Positions 55,923-64,000 of a stretch of DNA of 64,000 nucleotides are shown here, piece by piece; position 1 is the stretch's first letter, and each line of letters begins with the position of its first letter. The position numbers and the translations under genes were made by a program. The notes beneath the pieces were generated by a model. That model was not told the origin of the DNA. It did not search any database and saw only the letters and a program-made list of their open reading frames with translations. Origin of the DNA: Piezodorus guildinii (lineage: Eukaryota > Arthropoda > Insecta > Hemiptera > Pentatomidae); NCBI GenBank assembly GCA_023052935.1, contig CM041293.1, forward strand, positions 170,955,341 to 171,019,340. The letters are read 5' to 3'.

Positions 55923-56925
55923 ACTTTCACACGTTTTAGGGTCCCCTGAGTCCAAATAACCCAGTCCCGCAAAAAGGTCTGTGTGTGGTAACTCCCGGGC
56001 GGAAACGGTAAGTCCTATGAAACTGAAATTTCATATTTAACACAACTATACGCCCGTGACGTGACAAAACTTTTTTCAACAAAATGAGCTTACCAGAAGA
56101 GGCACTTTATACCATGCATTTTGCACCTTTTTTCAATTTTCTCAAAAACGGTTCCGACGATTTTGATTAAACTCGCTATATCGATGTAAAATTTAATGGG
56201 CTTTAATATCATGTAGGTTTTATTTGGATAAAAATGGTCTGACAGGGCTTAAATGCCGATATTTTCTTCCTCTAAAGTACCTTTAATTTTGTAGATTCAA
56301 TAATAATAACTAGATTATCTTGTTAACGCTGATGAAAAACACGTAAATATATAAATTGAATAAATTCGATACCCAACTAAAGGAGAAAACAGAAAAAATA
56401 TTTTTTTAATGCAATTTTTCGTTTTTGAACATAAGAGCAGTAATATACATGTATGATATGCCGTTGGAAAGCTAAAGATTTTAGAAAAAATATCATCTCG
56501 TACACAAGCTTTTAAAAAGTTAATAGAGAGTGATGAAATGAACATAAAACTAACTGATTATTTTAGATAATAATATAATAAAATAAATAATAAAATAAAC
56601 TTTATTCACATATTTACATTTTGTCAAAATGTTAACAATGATTTTGGATGAGTCATCCTTACAATCAGAAAATATTTTTGTTTTTTATTGATTATAGTAC
56701 ATTAGCCTAATGGCAAACATATGGTGAACAATTGAGGTTACTTTGCGATTGTAGGAAAAATTAATAATATAATAGATTTTTTAATGAAACACATGTTTCT
56801 ATAGAAATTTAATTTGATTAATTCCTTAATAGTTTCACGTATTTTTATCTTTAACTGCATTTGAAAATTCTTTCATTGATTTTAAAAATGGAGGTAAGTG
56901 AAAGTCGTGTGTTGTCCGCACCAGA
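55923..56925 (-). repeat. Rpt-A, minus orientation, with a retroelement tail inserted
   Basis: Starts ACTTTCACACGTTTTAGGG (palindrome deleted) and ends GTTGTCCGCACCAGA. At 56577-56757 it is interrupted by a minus-strand 3' UTR piece (AATAAACTTTATTCACATAT and so on) also found at 62413-62541. The Rpt-A landmark AATAATATAATAGATTTTTT occurs on both sides of the insert. Confidence 0.85.
56577..56757 (-). mobile_element. retroelement 3' end fragment, nested in Rpt-A
   Basis: On the minus strand: GTTTGCCATTAGGCTAATG, TTGTAAGGATGACTCATCC, AATGTAAATATGTGAATAAA and then an A-rich tail, a polyadenylated LINE-type 3' UTR. It duplicates AATAATATAATA at both edges, compatible with a target duplication of about 12 bp. 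Confidence 0.65.
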
Positions 56926-57169
56926 TTTTTTAGAGGATTTTTATGTTTTTTAGATAAAACCTGATGACGGATTTAGATAAAACTAAACCATTATAATACA
57001 AATATGTCAAAATATCAATTTCTATAAAAATGTCCTTTAGTACCTTTTGGAAATGGACGTCTCAATTGTCAGGATTCCCCTACAATGCTGACATCTTGGG
57101 GGCAACTCTTTACATATTAAATGCCCATGTGTTAACCTTGTGTGTGTAATTAAAATCGTTATAGCCGTT

Positions 57170-57862
57170 ATATATGATTAGTAGCAGAAACGGTGGCGAT
57201 TTTGGTGATATTGATGTATCAGGGCATACTTTTGAACACGTAGAGAAATTCAAGTATTTAGGTTCAATTATAACTAGAAAAAATGAAATCCAGGAAAAAA
57301 TAAAGTCCCGGTTAAAGGTGGGAAATGCGTGTTATTATTCAGTTGCTAAGTTACTTAGTTCGCGGCTTCTACCTAAAAACTTAAAGATTAGAATTTATAA
57401 AACTATTATTCTTCCAACGGTTCTTTATGTATGTGAAACGTGGCCGCTTACTTTGAAGGATGAACAACGGCTTAAGGTCTTCGAAAATAAGGTATTACGT
57501 AAAATATTTGGTTCGAAGAGAGATGAGGCCACTGGGGAGTTTAGAAGGTTGCACAACGCGGAATTGCGGAACTTGTATCCTGTGAATATAATTGAGCTGA
57601 TTGCATCGCGGAGACTCAAATGGGCAAGTAAAGTTGTTGGGCTCGATGACGAGCGGATTCCGAGAAAGTTGGTATTTGCTGATCCGACTGGTAGGCGTCC
57701 GAAAGGTAGGCCGAGGCGTAGATGGGAGGATTGCGTTAATAAGGCTGATCTCGGGAGCTTGGGATTGATTGGTGAACATTGGACGAGTCTGTGTAGGCAG
57801 AATTTGGTGGTATCGGCATCGAACCTTCGGGTTCGCTAAGCCTATTATTATTATTATTATTA
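57170..57862 (+). mobile_element. RTE-type LINE, 3' part, little decayed
   Basis: An open frame of about 220 codons covers the C-terminal third of an RTE reverse transcriptase: [79 protein letters not shown] and RPKGRPRRRWEDCVNKAD, ending at a stop before the (ATT)n tail (57845-57862). The YADD palm is cut off at the 5' side. The same family as 13865-14830 and the Helitron cargo. Confidence 0.93.
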
Positions 57863-58357
57863 TAGCCGTTTCAGTTTCATACAACTTCTCGTTCTCCCTC
57901 TGGACTTACCACAAACACACGGGACACACAGACCATTTCCAGTAATTGTTTTTTGGAGCCTGAAACGTGTATTAGCGTTAAAAACAGGCATTGGAAAATT
58001 TTCACGATCTAACTAGTTTCTCTTGCTTATCTGTGAATCACAGATAATAAAAAATTACATTTTTCTATATAATGAAAAGTTGGTTTTATATTGATGTATA
58101 CAGAATACAGAATAATTAGTAAAAAAATCACAAAAACCAAAAATGTCGGGCTGCAAAATTAATGAAAATTGGACGATTTCAAATGGATTGAAGATTAGGC
58201 GTTAAAAAATAAAGACATTTTCTTGCTAATTTTTTTTTTCTTTGAACTTTCCCGAGAGAGATACACTTTATTAAACAAAGAAGCGATGCTGCCCAACTTG
58301 ATTGGGTTGCTGTTCACACAGCCTACTTTTGTTTCCATATTGGACAATTTTTAGTAA

Positions 58358-59684
58358 TCTATACTAATATTATAAAGCTGAAGAGTTTGTTTGTTTGTTT
58401 GTTTATTTGAACGCGCTAATCTCAGAAACTACTGGTTCGAAATGAAAAATTCTTTTTGTGTTGGATAGTCCATTTACCGAGGAAGGCTATAGGCTATATA
58501 ACATCACGCTGCGACCAATAGGAGTGAAGAATCAGTGGAAAGTCTGGGAAAAAACGGGAAAAATTAGGGGAAAAAAACCTCGCATCCCAATGATTTCAAA
58601 TGATTTACTTTTTATTTTTTAAATAATTCAATTTCCCCATAATTTATCTTTTGCCTGAAACAATTAATAAATCACAGGGCCAAACATTTAAACACGTAGG
58701 AATTGATTTACGCCAAGATCGGGTTGCGGAGAAAATCATTATTTCTTCTGCCACATGAAAATGAAACTAAAAATGTCATTTACGCGGATGTTCTTTCAAA
58801 TATATTATTTTAAAAACTTCTTAATAGCGATCATAATAACAGAAATTGACGCAGACGAAATCGCTTTAGAATATGTCAAAGAAAAGGTGACGTGTACTGA
58901 GAAAGGATTAAATATGGTTGATAAAATTCCGGTTCTGGGAACATCGGCGATGGTTTGGTAATGTTAGGGGAAGACACGGAAACTAATAAAATAAAAACCG
59001 AAAAAAAAAAATAGGACTCGAAATAAATACCGATAAGAAAAAATATATGATTTGTAGCAGAGACGGTGGCGATCTTAGTGATATTGATATATCAGGGCAT
59101 ACTTTTAAACACGTAGAGAAATTTAAGTATTTAGGTTCAATGATAACGAGAAAAACTAAGTCCAGGAGAAAATAAAGTCCCGTTTATAGGCGGAAAATGC
59201 GTGTTATTATTCAGTTGCGAAATTACTTAGCTCGCGGCTTCTGTCTAAAAACTTAAAGGTTAGAAGTTATTATATAAAACTATTATTCTTCCGACGGTCC
59301 TTTACGGATGTGAAACGTGGCCGCTTATTTTGAAGGACGAACAACGGCTAAAATTTTCGAAAATAAGGTACTACAGGCAAAATATTTGGACCGAAGAGAG
59401 ATGAGGCCACTAAGAAGGGTGTAAAGAAGGTTGCGGAGACTTTATTTGAAATGTTTCCTGGAGGTTCGCCTTAGTGTCTAGATGTGCAATAAGGCTGGGT
59501 TTGAAAATCTTCAACTTACAAGTGGTTGAAATTGTAAATTTGACAGAAAGAAGTCTAGATCGGGCTTTAAATAATAACAAAGAGTAGCAGATAGTTGATA
59601 TTTATTATAGCCACTCTTACCATAAACGCGCATAAATTAATAAGAAATGCAATATTCGCTAGCAAAGCTGCGGTTCACTGCTAG
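58358..59684 (+). mobile_element. Helitron (copy 2) carrying the captured RTE fragment
   Basis: 5' TCTATACTAATATTATAAAG after an A, 3' TTCACTGCTAG before a T. 58640-58760 keeps the helicase C-terminal box in pieces (INKSQGQTFKHVGIDLRQDR). 58830-59430 is RTE-derived: TEIDADEIALEYVKEKVTCT, then YLGSMIT, KLKGXK-type sequence and [12 protein letters not shown] frameshifted C-terminus. This cargo is longer than in copy 1, reaching KRDEAT. Both share the same left junction (AACTTCTTAATAGC). Confidence 0.87.
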
Positions 59685-60343
59685 TAATATAATATAAATC
59701 TTAACATACAATGAACAAAAAAAAATGAAATAGATCAAACAATTTTTTTTTCCTTTATATTTTTCTTTTTTTTTTTAACATTTTTTTTTTTTAACATTTT
59801 TTAAAATTATCTAACTCTTTTTATTCTTTTTTTTTCTCTTTTGGCTTCCCTTTTCTCGCTTATTTCTCATAACAATTCAAATATGTATATATAAATGTAT
59901 ATGTATATAAAAAAAAAAAAAAAAAAAAAAAAATCAAGTATATTAATAAGATTCATCAATTATCATCAGCCATACTACACTCCGCTTTAATATCGAATCT
60001 CTAGCATATATAATTAAAATAACAAAGTAAAATATAATAATACTAACAAAATAAAGCATTAAAATATAAAAGTCAATATTTTATTCTATTCTACATGAAG
60101 GCTCACCATTGGGTCCATAAGGGAGGACTTGAAGCTCATGGTTGGGTCGGCTGGCTGCGAGTGTGGGAGCTCGTCGATGGGGTTAGATCTCGTTGGAGGG
60201 GCGGCAGTTGCACATGCACTTATATAGCCGATGACGGCGAATGCATATCTAATTCGCGCTTCAATTCTATTGGCCATGGAGGGAACAAGGTTTAGCAGTT
60301 TGATAAACAGTCTGTTTGTTTATTCATTTAATTGCGATTTATG
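59685..60343. other. unannotated stretch, low complexity in part
   Basis: Poly(T) and poly(A) runs lie at about 59735-59810 and 59910-59932. 60090-60290 is GC-richer, without a recognised product or repeat partner. Confidence 0.4.
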
Positions 60344-60347
60344 AAAC

Positions 60348-60618
60348 TGTAGCGGAAATCGCGTTAGCCACTTGGTCACATAATTTGTCTAATTCTTATT
60401 TTTGGTTGTGAATATTTTTGATAAGTTCATTAAATTTATTTGTATATATTTTATAAAATGTGTACCAGGTGGCTAACCAAAAAGTAACCTTCCTGTAAAT
60501 AAAACATATGGTTTTTTAGTGTAGTAAAAAAGCTTGTATGAAGACAATAAAAATGTGCTTTTTGGTTATAAAAGTTTAAATTTATATGTAATAATTAGTT
60601 TTAACGAAACACGTTAAA
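60348..60618 (+). repeat. 5' LTR of Ty3/gypsy element
   Basis: 271 bp, TGTAGCGGAAATCGCG to CGAAACACGTTAAA. It differs from the 3' LTR (61960-62229) at only about three places. AAAC precedes it (60344-60347) and follows the 3' LTR (62230-62233), a 4-bp target duplication. Confidence 0.92.
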
Positions 60619-60637
60619 TTGGTGACCCCGACGTGAT
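60619..60637 (+). other. primer-binding site, tRNA-Trp
   Basis: TGGTGACCCCGACGTGAT (60620-60637), one base after the 5' LTR, is the complement of the 3' end of tRNA-Trp including CCA. It primes minus-strand DNA synthesis. Confidence 0.88.
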
Positions 60638-60681
60638 CCGAGAGCTGTGAGTACATAGTTTTAATAAGCATTTTTACAAAA

Positions 60682-61106
60682 ATGGCATCGAAGGATGTGT
60701 TTAATCTTTTCACGCTAGACGACGAAGAGATCGTAACTCCGCCGGTAATTTCACAACCCGTAGAAATGGTATCAACGGCTTTTGTCAAAGCACAGCTCCC
60801 GGAATTTTTCAAAGCAGATACGGAAGTTTTCTTTGTACAAATGGAAACAGTTTTCTCGCTATATATAGTTTAATATAGAAGTTAGACCGGGAAGCCATGA
60901 GAGAGGTTGTAGACCTGGAAAGAATAACTCGGTCTTTTGGGGAATCCGATAATAGACGAATTCGTCGCCTTCTGGACGAACAGCAGCTCGGTGACCGAAA
61001 ACCTTCGCGTTTCCTTAGAGACCTTCAACAGCTAAGTAGTTCATTGCTTCCCGAGGATTTCATTAAAGTTATTTGGTTACGGGGACTCCCTAATAAGATA
61101 CACTAG
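60682..61106 (+). pseudogene. gag fragment of the Ty3/gypsy element
   Basis: Begins MASKDVFNLFTLDDEEIV and AFVKAQLPEFFKADTEVFF, the N-terminal gag region of Ty3/gypsy elements. A stop at 60871 and a shift lead into LDEQQLGDRKPSRFLRDLQQ and LPEDFIKVIWLRGLP, the capsid-like core with the family's GDRKPSxLLxxM pattern. It ends at a stop at 61106 where the deletion begins. Confidence 0.85.
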
Positions 61107-61959
61107 ATGGCCAGAAACACATCCAATAGCAGACATTTCGGTAGCTACATGCGCTGAAGCACTTTGTGCGGTATGGATTTCTCGCTACGGGATTCCGGCT
61201 CGCATCACAACTGATCAGGGGCGTCAATTCGAATCGGATTTATTCCGTGAGTTATCGAAGACCTTAGGATTCCAGCGCTGCCGAACTACAGTATACCACC
61301 CACAGTCCAATGGTTGCGTCGAGAGATGGCATCGTACTTTGAAGACAGCCCTAACGGCGCAGTTCAACAGCAATGCCTGGACCAAATTGCTGCCTATGGT
61401 ACTGCTGGGACTTGGCACGGCAATACGGGATGACAACGTCACAAGTGCCGCAGAGATGACTTTCGGTCAACCTCTTCGGCTTCCTGGTGAATTTTTAGAA
61501 GAATCTAGGCAACGGGAAAGCGCTGGAGAGTTTGTTCGACAACTAAGGGAGCAATTAGTGAGTCTCAGGCCGGCTACCTTCCGGACGCCCACTAGAAAAC
61601 CCTTTGTTCACCCGGACCTCTTAACGTGCTCCCATGTCTTTTTGAGGGACGATATGGTACAAAGACCACTCATCCCACCTTATACGGGCCCCTACAAAGT
61701 TTTAAAAAGACATAAGAAGACGTTTGTTCTTCAACTGCTTAGTGGTTCCAAAACTGTAACCATAGACCGATTGAAGCCAGCATTCCTCCTCCAAAATCAA
61801 GATCCAAGTTGTGCTCAGCCGGACCCTCAGAAGGTTTCAACGGAACACAATGACTCCGCCGAGCCTGATCGCCAAGTTCCTGACCCCAGGATGACTCGTA
61901 GTGGAAGAATAGTCAGACCACCGAGCCGATTCCTCGACGCAGTCATTGGGGGGAGGTGA
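61107..61959 (+). pseudogene. integrase and pol C-terminus of the Ty3/gypsy element
   Basis: Reads WISRYGIPARITTDQGRQFE (catalytic D), TTVYHPQSNGCVERWHRTLK (catalytic E), AAEMTFGQPLRLPGEF, then PPYTGPYKVLKRHKKTFVL and RMTRSGRIVRPPSRF to a stop just before the 3' LTR. The zinc-binding HHCC domain and the first part of the core are missing. Most of the remaining frame (61339-61959) is intact. Confidence 0.92.
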
Positions 61960-62229
61960 TGCAGCGGAAATCGCGTTAGCCACTTGGTCACATAATTTGT
62001 CTAATTCTTATTTTTAGTTGTGAATATTTTTGATAAGTTCATTAAATTTATTTGTATATATTTTATAAAATGTGTACCAGGTGGCTAACCAAAAAGTAAC
62101 CTTCCTGTAAATAAAACATATGGTTTTTAGTGTAGTAAAAAAGCTTGTATGAAGACAATAAAAATGTGCTTTTTGGTTATAAAAGTTTAAATTTATATGT
62201 AATAATTAGTTTTAACGAAACACGTTAAA
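61960..62229 (+). repeat. 3' LTR of Ty3/gypsy element
   Basis: 270 bp, TGCAGCGGAAATCGCG to CGAAACACGTTAAA. Preceded by a polypurine tract (61948-61955) and followed by AAAC. Near-identical to the 5' LTR. Confidence 0.92.
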
Positions 62230-62266
62230 AAACTATTGCTAACCATTCGATTACACACTAAAAAAA

Positions 62267-62410
62267 TCGGGTACGGACAACACACGACTTTCACTTACCT
62301 CGATTGTTAATATAAATTTGAAAACTTGAATGTACTTAAATTAAAAAAAAATATTTTAAATTGATTTTAATAAACGTGCATTCATCTTCGTTAGAAACAT
62401 ATGATTTAAA
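62267..62410 (+). repeat. Rpt-A left-end fragment
   Basis: Starts TCGGGTACGGACAACACACG and continues to GAAACATATGATTTAAAA, then runs into the poly(A) of a retroelement tail. Confidence 0.75.
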
Positions 62411-62412
62411 AA

Positions 62413-62541
62413 AAAAAAAAAAAACTTTATTCACATATTTACATTTTGATAAAATGCTAACAATGAGTCATCCTTACAATCAGAAAATATTTATGTTTTT
62501 TTGTGATTATAGTACATTAGACTAAATGGCAAACATATGGT
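62413..62541 (-). mobile_element. retroelement 3' end fragment with poly(A)
   Basis: Minus strand: CACCATATGTTTGCCATTTA, TTGTAAGGATGACTCATTG, TGTAAATATGTGAATAAAG and A14. The same family as 56577-56757. Confidence 0.65.
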
Positions 62542-62548
62542 GAAAAAA

Positions 62549-62670
62549 TCTGGTGCGGGCAACACACGACTTTCACTTACCTCCATTTTTAAAATCAATC
62601 AAAGAATTTTTAAAAACAGAGATAAAACTGAGTGAAACTATTAAAGAATTAATTAAATTAAAATTTCTGT
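62549..62670 (+). repeat. Rpt-A left-end fragment
   Basis: TCTGGTGCGGGCAACACACG to AAATTTCTGTAG, about 120 bp, truncated where Rpt-B begins. Confidence 0.8.
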
Positions 62671-62672
62671 AG

Positions 62673-64000
62673 ACTGAACTTTGTTTCGTAAATATAGCCT
62701 ACATGTAACATTTATTGTTAATTTAATTTACTTCTATCTTCAATGATAATTGTATTTAATTAAATTTCATTTTCTTTATTTTCTTACATCTCTTAAAGTA
62801 TTTATTTAGGATAATTTTGTTTATTATCTTTTCTTGAATCTATTAATTACGTTAATTTTTACTTTCACTTACTATATATAGTAAGGGAAAGTATTGCGAT
62901 CGTGAAAATTTTCGAATTCCAGTTTTCAACGGAAATACACGTTTTAGGGTCCCCCGAGTCCAAATAACCAAGTCCCGCAAAAAGGTCTGTGTGTGTGTGT
63001 GTGTGTCTGTGTGTGGTAACTCCCGGGCGAAAACGGTAAGTCCTATGAATCTGAAATTTCATATTTAAGACAACTATACGCCCGAGACGTTACAAAACTT
63101 TTTTCATCAAAATGAGCTTACCAGAAAAGGCACTTTATACTATGCATTTTGCACCTTTATTCGATTTTCTCGAAAACGGTTCCGACGATTTTGATTAAAC
63201 TCGCTATATCGATGTAAAATTTAATGGGCTTTAATATCATGTAGGTTTTATTTGGATAAAAATGGTTTGACAGGGCTTAAATGCCGATATTTTAAATTTT
63301 CTTTCCCTAAAGTACCTTTAATTTTGTAGATTCAATAATAATAACTAGATTATCTTGTTAACGCTGATGAAAAACTGGTAAATATATAAATTGAATAAAT
63401 TTGATACCCAACTAAAGGAGAAAACAGAAAAAATATTTTGTTTAATGCAATTTTTCGTTTTTGAACATAAGAGCAGTAATATACATGTATGATATACCGT
63501 TGGAAAGCTAAAGATTTTAGAAAAAATATCATCTCATACACAACCTTTTAAAAGTTAATGGAGAGTGATGAAAAGAAGATAAAACTTACTGATTATTTAA
63601 GATAATAATATAATAGATTTTTTAATAAAACACATGTTTCTATATAAATTCAATTTGATTAATTCCTTAATAATTTTACGTATTTTTATCTCTAACTGTA
63701 TTTGAAAATTCTTTCATTGATTTTAAAAATGGAGGTAAGTGAAAGTCGTGTGTTGCCCGCACCAGATTTTTTTCCTTATCTTTTCTTAAATCTGTTTTTA
63801 TGTTTATTAGGTTAATTTTGTTTCTTATGTTTTCTATATGTATTTAGTTGGTTTAATAAATGTTTTTATTCGTCGTTTACTTTAATTATTTTTTTTTTTT
63901 TTTTTAAATCTATACAGTCTACTAATTTACTTCAACCAAACCATCCAAAATTTGAATTATCACTTGAAAGTACTAATCTTCCATGGATAGCTTAGCGTAA
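62673..64000 (+). repeat. Rpt-B copy 3, interrupted by full-length Rpt-A
   Basis: Rpt-B sequence (CTTTGTTTCGTAAATATAGC ... TTACGTTAATTTTT) stops at 62860 and resumes at 63767 (TTTTTTTCCTTATCTTTTC ... TACAGTCTACTAATTTACTT), matching 20225-20630 on both sides. It runs off the window end. Confidence 0.85.
62861..63766 (-). repeat. Rpt-A, full-length copy (906 bp) with known empty site
   Basis: Plus strand from ACTTTCACTTACTATATATA to GTTGCCCGCACCAGA, with T5 before and T7 after. The pre-insertion sequence survives at 20391-20406 in Rpt-B copy 1 as a run of eight T. It has the full palindrome, a (TG)n tract (62988-63015), and all internal landmarks. Confidence 0.92.

Larger units (their letters stand above)
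60348..62229 (+). mobile_element. Ty3/gypsy LTR retrotransposon, young, internally deleted
   Basis: Two near-identical LTRs, primer-binding site, a gag start, then a jump into the middle of integrase and a full 3' end with polypurine tract (GGGGGGAGG before 61960). Protease, reverse transcriptase and RNase H are missing (internal region only 1.34 kb), so it can move only with helper proteins. No env-like frame. Confidence 0.93.

Noticed and set aside
57495..57884. 129-codon minus-strand frame
   Set aside because: Antisense shadow of the RTE reverse transcriptase.

Overview
The window looks like a piece of an AT-rich arthropod (most likely insect) chromosome. It has one intron-rich host gene with GT-AG splicing, embedded in a dense, multiply nested layer of transposable elements (TEs). 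There are no operons, bacterial-type genes, CRISPR arrays or rRNA genes. The TE set (Jockey-like and RTE LINEs, mariner, Tc1, pogo/Tigger, Helitron, Ty3/gypsy, tRNA-derived SINEs) is typical of insects. A hemipteran is a guess from general impression, not something the sequence proves.

Host gene (480-21381, minus strand). Ten exons join in frame into a complete 430-residue HD-domain dNTP triphosphohydrolase of the SAMHD1 family, without the N-terminal SAM domain of vertebrate SAMHD1. The four metal-binding residues of the HD site are present. The 21-kb locus is about 94% intron. The introns hold a Tigger/pogo element, mariner, a MITE, RTE, Jockey and other LINE pieces, two tRNA-like elements, a foldback element and many copies of an unclassified ~0.9-kb repeat.

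Upstream (21.4-31 kb) lie unannotated sequence, a 600-bp foldback palindrome, a Tc1-like transposon split by a Helitron and a 0.9-kb repeat, and a degraded Jockey-like LINE itself split by a 0.9-kb repeat. From 31.7 to 36.8 kb is a 5' complete Jockey-type LINE with an 11-bp target duplication, sitting between two inverted copies of another repeat (31.3 and 37.0-37.6 kb). A SINE with its own 13-bp duplication is inserted in the second copy.

From 38 to 52 kb are tandem and nested 0.9-kb repeats, a Helitron 3' half, a fragment of an R2-type LINE with an endonuclease-like C-terminus, a 1.9-kb foldback element, a Jockey copy and an endogenous gypsy-type remnant with a duplicated LTR plus flank. 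From 52.5 to 64 kb are a deleted mariner, LINE remnants, an RTE 3' half, a second Helitron carrying the same captured RTE piece, and a young internally deleted Ty3/gypsy element with near-identical LTRs and a tRNA-Trp primer site. The window ends in a repeat interrupted by a full 0.9-kb element.

The most interesting unnamed structure is the 0.9-kb repeat (called Rpt-A here). It has about 20 full or partial copies in both orientations, a palindromic 3' end, a related 12-bp motif inside the 5' end, and insertion points in oligo-A/oligo-T. One occupied/empty-site pair lies inside this window.
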